From Lachnospiraceae bacterium (GTDB lineage Bacteria; Bacillota; Clostridia; Lachnospirales; Lachnospiraceae), in assembly GCA_009774145.1 (NCBI GenBank), contig VSND01000016.1, forward strand, positions 1-64,000: a stretch of DNA of 64,000 bases, given 5' to 3'. The notes below the pieces were generated by a model. That model did no database searches and was not told the DNA's origin. It was given only the letters and a program-made list of their open reading frames with translations. Shown one piece after another: positions 50,374 to 58,965 of the stretch; the stretch's first letter is position 1, and every line of letters begins with the position of its first letter. The position numbers were made by a program, and so were the translations under genes.

Positions 50374-53073
50374 GTGATAAAAAAATGGTTTGAAATCATC
50401 TTTAACCACAAAATCGCTTTGCGCGAACGTATGTTCCGTATTGTTACAGGTATCTGTATGGTTGCACTGATGATCATCCTGCCTATGGGCAGGAATCTTA
50501 TGAATTTGCTGATTCTTGCAGCAAGTCTTATCTGCATGGCTGCAGTCGTGAAAATCAGTATCCAGAAAAAATGCATCAATACAGGAGCTACGCTCATTAC
50601 AATACTGCTGCTTCTGCTTTTTCCACTGAGCTTTTTTACAGCAGGCGGATTTTACAGCGGAATGCCGGAATGGTTTGTCCTTTGCTTTATCTATATCAGC
50701 ATTACCCTGGAAAGAGGAAGAAAAGCTGTTTTCTTCCTGCTCTGTACAGCAGAGACTCTGCTTTGTTATTCCATAGCCTTTTCTTATCCGGAATTAATAG
50801 CGCAGAATACTAAAAGCAATTCCTTCTTTGGCTCTGCTGTTTCTGTCATACTGGTAAGTATCCTGACCAGTGTACTGCTTTTATTTTTGATCCGGCTTTA
50901 TGAAGAGGAAAATGAATTTTCCAGACAGCAGAAAAAGGAAATTGAGGAACTGAACCGGGCGGAAAATCATTTTTTTTCCAGCATGAGCCATGAGATACGC
51001 ACCCCGATCAACACGATCATCGGGTTGAATGAGTTTATTCTTCGGGAAGACATTCCGGAAGATGTAGCCGAGAACGCCAGAAATATTCAGAGCGCCAGTA
51101 AGATACTGCTGACTCTCATCAATGATATTCTGGACCTGTCCAAGATCAAATCCGGAAAGATGGAAATCGTCAATGTCTCCTATGAAACCGGCGCACTTTT
51201 TTCAGAAATCGTCAATATGATCTGGATCAAGGCCAGAGAAAAAGGGCTGGATTTCCGGCTGCATGTAGATCCTTCCATCCCAAGCATGCTCTGCGGCGAT
51301 GAAGTACGCATTAAGCAGGTTCTGATCAATCTGCTGAATAATGCGGTCAAATACACAAGCGAAGGCTCCGTCACACTCTCCATCCGCTGCGAAAGACAGG
51401 GCCTGAACCGGGTACGTGTCTGGTATTCGGTAGAAGACACCGGCCAGGGTGTGAAAAAAGAAAATATCCCGTATATTTTCAACGCTTTCAAGCGGGTAGA
51501 CGAGGAAAAAAACCGGCATATTGAAGGCACCGGACTGGGGCTGAGTATTGTTCATCAGCTGGTGGAACTGATGGGAGGAGAGATCAGCGTCAACAGCGTC
51601 TATACCAAAGGTTCCACCTTCCTTGTTACTCTGGAACAGGACATTGTGGAGGATAAGGAACTTGGCACCTTTACTCTGGATTCCCGTACAAGAACCCGCA
51701 AAGGAGCACAGTATCAACAGAGTTTTGAGGCACCTGAGGCACACATTCTGGTCGTAGATGACAATGACATGAATCTGACTGTGGTGCGAAAACTGCTTTC
51801 GGCTACAAAGATACAGATTGATACAGCACTCAGCAGCGCTGAATGTTTGAAATTAACGCAAAAACAGCACTATGATGCGATTTTGATGGATCATCTGATG
51901 CCGGAGATGGACGGCATACAGTGTCTTCATGCACTTCGTACACAGCCGGGAGGTTTGTGTCAGGAAGTCCCTGTCATCGCGCTGACAGCCAATGCAGGAA
52001 GCGACAATCAACTTCTCTACCGCAAGGAAGGCTTCAGCGGCTATCTGGCCAAGCCGGTCAGCGGTGCCCTGCTGGAAGCAGCGGTTTTAAACGTTCTGCC
52101 CAAAGAACTTGTAAATCTGAGTGAAGAAGCCAGCCAGGCGGAAATTGGCAAAGACGTCCTGATCTTTGAACAGACGCAGAGACGCCCCCTTATGGTCACG
52201 ACCGACAGCGTATGTGATCTGCCGGAATCCCTGATCAAAGAATTTGGCATATCCGTATGCCCTTATTATGTCTGTACCGATCAGGGGCGTTTCCTGGATG
52301 ACATTGAGCTGAAAGCAGATGAACTGCTGGAGCATATGGCTTCCGGAAAAAAGGGATGCTCACAGCCTCCGGAAGTGGCAGACTATGAAAAGTTCTTCGC
52401 ACAGAAGCTGACAGAAGCTCAGTACGTGGTCCACATCACCATGGCAAAGCATTCCAGCAACGGATATTACAATGCCCTGGAAGCGGCAAAATCCTTTGAA
52501 AATGTCACCGTGCTGGACTCCGGACACCTCTCCAGCAGCATGGGCCTGGTCGTACTGTATGCCGCCTCCATGGCTGAAAAACATGCCTCCAGAACGGAAA
52601 TCGTCAAAGCAGTGACAAAGATACGGCGCTATATTTCCTCTGCCTTCATCATCGACAGCACTCATATGATGTGCCAGTCCGGACAAATCTCCAGACGGAT
52701 ACAGATTCTCTGTGATGCGCTGCTTCTGCATCCGGTCATTGTACTTAAAGGCAGCCGGATGGTCGTAGGCGGCATGGAGATGGGCAGTTTTGAACGCGTC
52801 GCAAAACGTTATATCCGAAAAGCGCTTCTGAACCCAAGGAGTATTGACCGACGGATTCTTTTTATTACCTATGCAGGAATGGATTCCAAACGTATCCAGT
52901 ACATTCAGGATCTGGTGAAGCAGTATTGTCCTTTTGAGCGAATCTATCTGCAGAAAGCATCTCCTGCTATTGCCAGCAACTGCGGTCCGGGCTCCTTTGG
53001 ACTGTTATTTATGAAAAAAAATGAAGCTGTTATTTCTTTCTCCGAAGCTTCAAAAAAAGAAGCTGCACATTAA
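50374..53073 (+). CDS. Hybrid histidine kinase-receiver fused to C-terminal DegV (fatty-acid-binding) domain
   Basis: An 899-residue protein. Five or so membrane segments (about 25-172), HisKA with His206 in FFSSMSHEIRTPINTIIGL, HATPase with DTGQGVKKENIPY and GTGLGLSIVHQLV, and a receiver (457-575) with Asp506 in LMDHLMPEMDG. Residues 605-885 form a DegV/FakB domain: VTTDSVCDLPESL, the CSQPP segment (662-666), VLDSGHLSSSMGLVV and the final NCGPGSFGLLF, where family members usually have His before GPG (here Asn/Cys). DegV proteins bind fatty acids and present them to a fatty-acid kinase. The start is GTG, 9 bases after GGAGGGAGC, 21 bases after the preceding kinase. Confidence 0.88.
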   Translation: MIKKWFEIIFNHKIALRERMFRIVTGICMVALMIILPMGRNLMNLLILAASLICMAAVVKISIQKKCINTGATLITILLLLLFPLSFFTAGGFYSGMPEWFVLCFIYISITLERGRKAVFFLLCTAETLLCYSIAFSYPELIAQNTKSNSFFGSAVSVILVSILTSVLLLFLIRLYEEENEFSRQQKKEIEELNRAENHFFSSMSHEIRTPINTIIGLNEFILREDIPEDVAENARNIQSASKILLTLINDILDLSKIKSGKMEIVNVSYETGALFSEIVNMIWIKAREKGLDFRLHVDPSIPSMLCGDEVRIKQVLINLLNNAVKYTSEGSVTLSIRCERQGLNRVRVWYSVEDTGQGVKKENIPYIFNAFKRVDEEKNRHIEGTGLGLSIVHQLVELMGGEISVNSVYTKGSTFLVTLEQDIVEDKELGTFTLDSRTRTRKGAQYQQSFEAPEAHILVVDDNDMNLTVVRKLLSATKIQIDTALSSAECLKLTQKQHYDAILMDHLMPEMDGIQCLHALRTQPGGLCQEVPVIALTANAGSDNQLLYRKEGFSGYLAKPVSGALLEAAVLNVLPKELVNLSEEASQAEIGKDVLIFEQTQRRPLMVTTDSVCDLPESLIKEFGISVCPYYVCTDQGRFLDDIELKADELLEHMASGKKGCSQPPEVADYEKFFAQKLTEAQYVVHITMAKHSSNGYYNALEAAKSFENVTVLDSGHLSSSMGLVVLYAASMAEKHASRTEIVKAVTKIRRYISSAFIIDSTHMMCQSGQISRRIQILCDALLLHPVIVLKGSRMVVGGMEMGSFERVAKRYIRKALLNPRSIDRRILFITYAGMDSKRIQYIQDLVKQYCPFERIYLQKASPAIASNCGPGSFGLLFMKKNEAVISFSEASKKEAAH

Positions 53074-53108
53074 AGCCGGACACGTTTCACGCGCCTGTGC
53101 CCTTTTCA

Positions 53109-53140
53109 GACTCAGCGGATCAGACCGGTCCCGCTGAGTC
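53109..53140. terminator. Hairpin between convergent genes
   Basis: A perfect 10-bp stem (GACTCAGCGG 53109-53118 with CCGCTGAGTC 53131-53140) with a 12-base loop lies 36 bases after the DegV-fusion stop. There is no clear T tract, so termination strength is uncertain. Confidence 0.5.
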
Positions 53141-53149
53141 GAAGTCCGG

Positions 53150-54544
53150 TCAGATGGAAATCCAGCCAAGCACACCGGCAACGGAGCTGAGCAGAATGAT
53201 TACAATACAGATCGGAGCCAGATACCGGATAAATGCACCATACATCCTTTTCCGACGAAATTTCGAAGACTGTTCCACTTCCCGGATGATCCGGCCAAGC
53301 CCCGCCACACGGGTGACCAGCAGGCAGGTAGCCAGCGCCGCCACCGGCATCATCAGCGAATTGGTCAGGAAATCAAAAAAGTCAAGAATCGACATTCCCA
53401 GAATCGAAACAAAATCCCAGACTCCAAAGCCAAGTGCGGAAGCCGTTCCAAACAGTAAGATGACGGCTCCCATCAGCACCGTCGATCTGTGTCGGCTCCA
53501 TCCAAGCTGATCTTCAAAAGTGGAGACACCCGACTCCGCCAGAGAAATGGCGCTGGTCAAAGCCGCCAGCAGCACCAGCAGAAAAAACAGGATTCCTGCA
53601 GCCGTCCCAAATCCCATACTCGCAAATACTTTCGGAATCGTGATAAACATAAGGGAAGGCCCCGCTTTCAGGGTGTCCGGATCCCCGCCGGAAAAAGCGA
53701 ACACGGCCGGGATGATCATAAGTCCCGCCAGCATGGCGATCGCCGTATCAAACACTTCCACCTGTGTGGTGGATTTCTCAATGTCCACTTCTTCTTTCAT
53801 ATAAGAACCATACGTATACAGAATGCCCATGGCGATGGACAGAGAATAAAACATCTGTCCCATGGCAGCCACCACGGTCATCCAGGAAAATTTGTCCGGA
53901 TTCGGAACAAGGAAATAGACGACCCCTTCCCACGCCCCCGGTCGTGTCGTGGAATAGAGCGCAACAAACACAGCCAGCAGAACCAGCAGCGGCATCATCA
54001 CTTTGGAGACACGCTCCACTCCCTGCCTGACGCCGGCAAAAAGCACCGCCGCCACTGCCAGGCTGAATAAAAGAAACCAAAGCACACTGGAACCGTCTGC
54101 GATAAATCCGGAGAAGTAATCATCCCCGGCCAGAGCCCCTGTATTCCCCCGCACATATTCAAACAGATATTTCATCACCCAGCCTCCGATCACACTGTAA
54201 TACGGAACGATCAGCATGGGAATCACCGCGTTGATCCAGCCTCCGATCTGAAAAAACGGACCTTTTCCAAAAACCCGGAATGCTCCCACCGGACTTCTTC
54301 TGGTCATGCGTCCAAGCGCCGTCTCCGACACGATCAGCGTATAACCAAAGGTCAGCATCAGTATCAGATAGACCAGCAGAAAGATACCCCCGCCGTATTT
54401 TGCCGCCAGATACGGAAATCGCCAGATATTTCCAAGGCCCACGGCAGACCCGGCAACTGCCAGGACATACCCCAGCCTTCCGGAAAAGCTGCTGCGTGCT
54501 TCCCCATTCTGCGGCACCTTTTCGGTGTGTTTCCCCTTATTCAA
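53150..54544 (-). CDS. Sodium-dependent transporter, NSS (SNF) family
   Basis: A 464-residue carrier with eleven or so membrane segments in a LeuT-like fold. Family signatures are the N-terminal SGRLGYVLAVAGSAVGLGNIWRFPYLAAKYGGG and FYSLSIAMGILYTYGSYM, plus ISLAESGVSTFEDQLG later. It should import an amino acid with sodium; the substrate is not evident. It is monocistronic, on the opposite strand to the kinase cassette. Confidence 0.92.
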   Translation of the reverse strand: MNKGKHTEKVPQNGEARSSFSGRLGYVLAVAGSAVGLGNIWRFPYLAAKYGGGIFLLVYLILMLTFGYTLIVSETALGRMTRRSPVGAFRVFGKGPFFQIGGWINAVIPMLIVPYYSVIGGWVMKYLFEYVRGNTGALAGDDYFSGFIADGSSVLWFLLFSLAVAAVLFAGVRQGVERVSKVMMPLLVLLAVFVALYSTTRPGAWEGVVYFLVPNPDKFSWMTVVAAMGQMFYSLSIAMGILYTYGSYMKEEVDIEKSTTQVEVFDTAIAMLAGLMIIPAVFAFSGGDPDTLKAGPSLMFITIPKVFASMGFGTAAGILFFLLVLLAALTSAISLAESGVSTFEDQLGWSRHRSTVLMGAVILLFGTASALGFGVWDFVSILGMSILDFFDFLTNSLMMPVAALATCLLVTRVAGLGRIIREVEQSSKFRRKRMYGAFIRYLAPICIVIILLSSVAGVLGWISI

Positions 54545-54642
54545 TTTTGCTATCCTCCTTCGTGTTTACTGTATATTTCCCATATTATATCATTTTCCTG
54601 TAAAAAGTCCATATTTGCGACAGCAGAACCGCCGGACAGCAG

Positions 54643-54679
54643 AAAAAGGGCTGCCGCACCCTTTCATGATGCAGCAGCC
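54643..54679 (-). terminator. Terminator of the sigma/anti-sigma operon
   Basis: On the minus strand GGCTGCTGCA (54679-54670) pairs with TGCGGCAGCC (54658-54649) with one G-T wobble, followed by CTTTTTC. It lies just after the DUF4179 gene stop. Confidence 0.7.
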
Positions 54680-54694
54680 GTAAAAAGCGCAATT

Positions 54695-55747
54695 CTATTG
54701 CAGTTCCAGTTCAAACGTTTCTCCCACCGGCTGAAACTCATCCGTAATCTGCCCGTCTCCCTCCGGCAGTTCAATCACGCCGAAGGTCATGGTCACCTGC
54801 TTTGCCGTATCGGAGATTCTTCCGTCATCAATGATCTCCTCGTTGGACATGTAGCCGGATTTCTCATCGGAAATTCTGAGGCCGAACTCCACCTGATGTC
54901 CTTCAGAATCCACGGCCAGCACCTGCGGCAAATAGCGGGTGGAACCGGACTGCATAAAGGAGATCCGCTGCTCCAGTTCGTTCATGGTGAGGTCTTTCAG
55001 CGTAATGATCACGCCGTCCGGCAGGGTAAATTCTGTATCAATGGAAATCCGCCTGGTATCTGCCATGAGCGCCGCTGCGTCTGCCGTAAACGCAAACTCC
55101 CAGTTTCCCTTAACCCCGTCGTCATAGCCCAGCTCGTGGATCTCAATCCGATATTCATTTTCTCCGGAAAGGTCCATGCCGGGAAGACTATAGGACATCT
55201 CCACGCCCAGAACCGTCTGCGTCTCATCCAGAAAACCCGCACTTCCTCCGCCTCCGCCGCCCGGCCGTTTCCCATTGACATAAAGGGTCTCCACAGGGGT
55301 CAGGTACTGTTCCATCGGCTGTCCGTCCTCCCGCTGGACCGTATAGTTGACCGTCAGCTTCTCCTCCGAGACCACCGCCTCCTGCAGTGTGACCATGTAT
55401 CCATGATCCGTTATGGATGTGTGGATCACATCCCGGTAATCTGCCAGATCTCCGGACAGCCCCAGTGCATTTTCGATGCTCCAGGTAATCTGCTTAATCG
55501 CCGCATGCACTTCACCGCGATATACCACCGTTCCCGTAAAGAGCGCCGCCGCCACGCATGCTGCCGCCGTCATCTTCCCGAAGCGCCTCCGAAGCGCTTT
55601 CTTCTCTTTTCTGATCTCCGTTAACACATGGATCTCATACTGCTTCATATCCATATCCTCAGGGCTTTCCATGAGCCGATCCCTGTCTGCCGAAAGCTCT
55701 GTCCGGATTCCGTTTGCCAGTCTGTATGCTTCTCTGTTCATGCTCAT
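54695..55747 (-). CDS. DUF4179 membrane protein, probable anti-sigma factor
   Basis: A 350-residue protein. The N-terminal 80 residues are cytoplasmic and charged. One membrane segment follows (AAACVAAALFTGTVVYRG), then a large extracytoplasmic DUF4179-type domain with a beta-rich C terminus. This layout is typical of the partner encoded after Clostridial sigma-70 genes of this type. Its ATG overlaps the sigma-factor stop by four bases (ATGA), so the pair is co-translated. It probably holds the sigma factor inactive until an envelope signal arrives. Confidence 0.8.
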   Translation of the reverse strand: MSMNREAYRLANGIRTELSADRDRLMESPEDMDMKQYEIHVLTEIRKEKKALRRRFGKMTAAACVAAALFTGTVVYRGEVHAAIKQITWSIENALGLSGDLADYRDVIHTSITDHGYMVTLQEAVVSEEKLTVNYTVQREDGQPMEQYLTPVETLYVNGKRPGGGGGGSAGFLDETQTVLGVEMSYSLPGMDLSGENEYRIEIHELGYDDGVKGNWEFAFTADAAALMADTRRISIDTEFTLPDGVIITLKDLTMNELEQRISFMQSGSTRYLPQVLAVDSEGHQVEFGLRISDEKSGYMSNEEIIDDGRISDTAKQVTMTFGVIELPEGDGQITDEFQPVGETFELELQ

Positions 55748-56301
55748 GCCCTCTTCCTTTCTCCAAATTTGCTGCGGATCTTCTTCTTTCCCCGGAAAAT
55801 CCGTACATAGACATTGTCTCTGCTCATTCCCAATGCCTGCCCTGCTTCCTCCGGTTCCTCTTCCATCAGGAAGATCCGGCGAAACAGTTCCTGATCCTTT
55901 CCGGACAGGCATCTTAAGATCTCTTCCGTCTCTTTTGAGAGTTCCTGCTCTGTCAGCTTTCGAAGCGCCGTATCCTCCTCTGGAATCTCCAGCTCCATCT
56001 CTTCCAGAGACATGGCCGGATGTTCTCTCTGGATCCTGCGCAGAGTATCGATGGCTTCCAGCCTTGCCACGCCTGCCGCCCAGTTCACAAAGCTTCCTCT
56101 GCTTTCGTCAAAACAGTCAATATTCTTCCAGATTCCGAAAAAGATATCGTTCATGCACTCCTCCACCCGGTCCGGTGAAGCGAACAGCCTTTTTTGTACT
56201 ATGGACTTTAAAAGCCCGCCATAGGTTCTGATCACATACACAAGCCCCTCCTCCCGGCGCCTTTTGATCAGATCTATGAAATTATCTTCGTTTGCTCTCA
56301 T
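55744..56301 (-). CDS. ECF-type RNA polymerase sigma factor
   Basis: A 185-residue sigma factor. Region 2 (about 10-85) includes GGLLKSIVQKRLFASPDRVEECMNDIFFGIWKNID and the -10-recognition part GSFVNWAAGVARLEAIDTLRR. Region 4 (about 125-180) has a helix-turn-helix with EEEPEEAGQALGMSRDNVYVRIFRGKKKI. There is no region 1 or 3. The start at 56301 follows GAGGTAACTGTG; an ATG at 56331 has no ribosome site. It is coupled to its DUF4179 anti-sigma partner. Its leader carries adjacent perfect palindromes. Confidence 0.88.
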   Translation of the reverse strand: MRANEDNFIDLIKRRREEGLVYVIRTYGGLLKSIVQKRLFASPDRVEECMNDIFFGIWKNIDCFDESRGSFVNWAAGVARLEAIDTLRRIQREHPAMSLEEMELEIPEEDTALRKLTEQELSKETEEILRCLSGKDQELFRRIFLMEEEPEEAGQALGMSRDNVYVRIFRGKKKIRSKFGERKRA

Positions 56302-56339
56302 CACAGTTACCTCAAAACCAGTTCCATTCATTCAGATTT

Positions 56340-56373
56340 CGTAAGCTTACGCGGGCGCCTGCCGGCAGGCGCC
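56340..56373 (-). repeat. Two adjacent perfect palindromes in the sigma-factor leader
   Basis: CGTAAGCTTACG (56340-56351) and a 20-base perfect palindrome GGCGCCTGCC/GGCAGGCGCC (56354-56373) lie two bases apart, 39 bases upstream of the sigma start. They may act as an operator or as RNA structure over the ribosome-site region. Confidence 0.55.
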
Positions 56374-56457
56374 TCTGACGGAACCGCCAGGTCAGCTGCC
56401 CGGTTGGTTCCTTCACTTTATATTCCGTCTGGAAAGGAGGAGATCTTACACTTTTCG

Positions 56458-56490
56458 AAAAAAAACCGGGAACTTTAAAAAAGTTCCCGG
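56458..56490 (-). terminator. Strong rho-independent terminator of the TrmH-type gene
   Basis: CCGGGAACTTT/AAAGTTCCCGG (56466-56490) is a perfect 11-bp stem with a 3-base loop, followed on the minus strand by eight T. It lies 20 bases after the methyltransferase stop. Confidence 0.92.
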
Positions 56491-56510
56491 CCCGAGGCCT
56501 TATAAGCCGA

Positions 56511-57335
56511 TCATTTTTTTCCAAGCACCCAGAACGCCACCGCGCTGGCCGCCGCCACATTCAGAGAATCCACTCCATGCGCCATGGGAATACGGACTCT
56601 GTAATCGCAGTCCGAAATCGTACTTTCTGCCAGTCCGTCTCCTTCTGTGCCAAGAATGACTGCAAGCTTTTCTTCCGAAAGCAGCTGTGGATCATCAATG
56701 GATACCGAATCTTCCGTCAGCGCCATGGCAACGGTCCGAAAACCCAGTTTACGAAAAAGCGCCATGCCTTTTCGGGGCCACACATCTCTCCCGTCCAGAT
56801 ATGCCCATGGAATCTGGAATACGGTTCCCATGCTGACTCTGATCGACCGGCGGTATAACGGATCGCTGCAGTCCGGCGTCAGCAGCACGGCATCCATGTT
56901 CAGCGCTGCTGCAGACCGGAAGACAGCGCCGACATTGGTTGGATTTACCACATTTTCCAGCACAGCAATCCTGCGTGCATCCGTACAGACCTCCTCCGCG
57001 GTTCTCTGTGCCGGCCTTCGCATGGCGCACAGCATCCCCCGGGTCAGCTTATAGCCTGTAATCTGCACCAGTACCTCCATATCTGCCGTATAAACCGGAA
57101 TCTCTTTGTATTCTGCCAGAAGCTCCTTCGCTTCTTTCTCAAGATACCGCTCTTCCGCCAGAAATGACAGCGGCATGCATCCGGCATCCAGCGCCCGTTC
57201 TATGACTCTGGGGCTTTCTGCAATAAAGATCCCCTTTTCCGGTTCATGACGATTCAGAAGCTGTATTTCCCGAAGTCTTGCATACACATCCAGCTCCGGG
57301 GCATGAAAATCCGTAATTCTGATCACCCTGGACAT
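56511..57335 (-). CDS. TrmH/SpoU-family RNA 2'-O-methyltransferase
   Basis: A 274-residue enzyme. The N-terminal substrate-binding region (about 1-110) includes GIFIAESPRVIERALDAG. The C-terminal SPOUT knot has motif 1 VLENVVNPTNVGAVFRSAAAL, motif 2 VILGTEGDGL and motif 3 IPMAHGVDSLNVAAASAVAFW. It methylates a 2'-hydroxyl on tRNA or rRNA; the target cannot be told from sequence. It follows the FGGY kinase gene in the same direction at a 50-base gap and is terminated strongly. Confidence 0.9.
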   Translation of the reverse strand: MSRVIRITDFHAPELDVYARLREIQLLNRHEPEKGIFIAESPRVIERALDAGCMPLSFLAEERYLEKEAKELLAEYKEIPVYTADMEVLVQITGYKLTRGMLCAMRRPAQRTAEEVCTDARRIAVLENVVNPTNVGAVFRSAAALNMDAVLLTPDCSDPLYRRSIRVSMGTVFQIPWAYLDGRDVWPRKGMALFRKLGFRTVAMALTEDSVSIDDPQLLSEEKLAVILGTEGDGLAESTISDCDYRVRIPMAHGVDSLNVAAASAVAFWVLGKK

Positions 57336-57385
57336 AGGCTGCTCCTCTTTTCCATCTTGTTAACCCATAAACCTTTCCTGAAATC

Positions 57386-58744
57386 TCACAGATATACGAT
57401 CTTTTTCTGGGCGTCTTCCACCGATGCCACCGCTCCAATGCCCGCCATTGCATGAAGCGCCGCCCCGCAGGCAGCCTCCTCCTCATATACCGGCACCTTC
57501 ACAGGCATCCCAAACATTTCTTCCGCCAGACGGCGCATAAGTGCATTTTTACGCAGACCGTTGCCGGAACCCGCAAGCATTGCCGCACGGCGTCCTGTAA
57601 TCCTGCACATCTCTTCATAATATCCATACAGTTCTTCCAGAATCCCAAGAAGCATCCCCGCGGTCATGGCGCCCGGATGAAAATTCTCTGTGCGGATCCC
57701 TTCGATCCTGCCGCATGCCTCCGGATCCTGTCTGGTTCCCGAAAATGCCGTGCAAATCTTCCATGCCTGCTCTCTTCCATATTGATCCAGAAACTCCTGC
57801 GCCTGTCCGAGCATCCGGTCATACAGGTCTTTGGAACCAATTCCTGCCGCTTCCCGGTAAAACTGTTCCAGCATGGCATACGCCCTCCCGCCGCAGAGCC
57901 CTGCCCCTGCCAGAATATACCGTCCCGGAAGACAGGGGCGCAGTTCGATATTCCCGTCACACTTCTGGTATCCGGAAATTCCCATGGACACCTGGCTCCC
58001 GGTTCCCACATTGAGAAGGACGGTGTCCTGAATGCTCTGCACGGATCCGATCACACTCGCTTGATTATCCCCGAGAGAACACAGGACCGGAATCCCTTCT
58101 TCTGTCCGTCCTGCGATCTCATGTCCTGTACAAATGCGCGGAAGGCAGGATACATCCATGCCAACAGACTGAAGCGCCTCCAGACGGAAACCGTTTTTCT
58201 CCAGATCAAAGCAGCCCCAGCTGGCCGCCATGTCCGCTGCAAGCACCGGTTCCCGGTTCCCGGTCAGTCTCATGATCATATAATCACTGATCGTTGTCAT
58301 CTTCGCCGCTGTCTTTGGAATTCTTCCCGTCTGCTGCAGATAATAGTGAGTCGTAAGTCCGTAACCGGACGCTGCATCCCCTGCACTTGCTTTCAAAAAC
58401 TGTGCATACGTCAGTCCGTCCTTCCAGATCTGGTCCCCGCCCCGATCCTGCCAGGTATACAGAGGGCTCACCGCCCTCCCGGTCTCATCCACATAGAGCA
58501 TCCCGTGCATCTGTCCGGTCAGACCGATCCCGCAGGGTTTTCCGTGCATTTCCACAAGCTCCTGCAGGGCATTACTGACCAGCATCCAGATGCGTTCCGG
58601 ATCCTGCACCCGTTGTTCCGGCAGTATCCCTTTACAAAACGCGCGGTGCTCAATGGTTCTGCGTCCGATCAGTTCTCCGCTGTCAACATCCAGCAGCACC
58701 ACACTGATCGTCGTCGTGCCGATATCGATCCCCATTGTATGCAT
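57386..58744 (-). CDS. FGGY-family carbohydrate kinase (sedoheptulokinase-like)
   Basis: A 452-residue sugar kinase. The N-terminal ATPase-fold loop is GIDIGTTTISVVLLD, followed by GIGLTGQMHGMLYVDETGRAVSPLYTWQDRGG, which is the sedoheptulokinase-like variant of the substrate region. The C-terminal domain has LLNVGTGSQVSMGI and LAGSGNGLRKNALMRRLAEEMFG. The sugar is uncertain; sedoheptulose or a ketose is the best guess. The start at 58744 follows AAGGAAGGATGGCAT. Prophage debris begins about 220 bases upstream on the other strand. Confidence 0.85.
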   Translation of the reverse strand: MHTMGIDIGTTTISVVLLDVDSGELIGRRTIEHRAFCKGILPEQRVQDPERIWMLVSNALQELVEMHGKPCGIGLTGQMHGMLYVDETGRAVSPLYTWQDRGGDQIWKDGLTYAQFLKASAGDAASGYGLTTHYYLQQTGRIPKTAAKMTTISDYMIMRLTGNREPVLAADMAASWGCFDLEKNGFRLEALQSVGMDVSCLPRICTGHEIAGRTEEGIPVLCSLGDNQASVIGSVQSIQDTVLLNVGTGSQVSMGISGYQKCDGNIELRPCLPGRYILAGAGLCGGRAYAMLEQFYREAAGIGSKDLYDRMLGQAQEFLDQYGREQAWKICTAFSGTRQDPEACGRIEGIRTENFHPGAMTAGMLLGILEELYGYYEEMCRITGRRAAMLAGSGNGLRKNALMRRLAEEMFGMPVKVPVYEEEAACGAALHAMAGIGAVASVEDAQKKIVYL

Positions 58745-58965
58745 ATGCCATCCTTCCTTTCTGTCCTTTTCAATATAACAGATGTTACAGGAAACTGAAA
58801 GGAATTTTCACGGAAAGCTTTAAACTGTCCGATTCCCTTCTGAAAAATCGATCTGATCCCTATCGACGGATTCTGCCAGAACTTCCGGTGCTGCTTCCGG
58901 CAGACGAATATCCTCCTCTTCTCTTTGCATATCCGGTGTTCTGCTGCTGTACTGTATGCTTTGCA

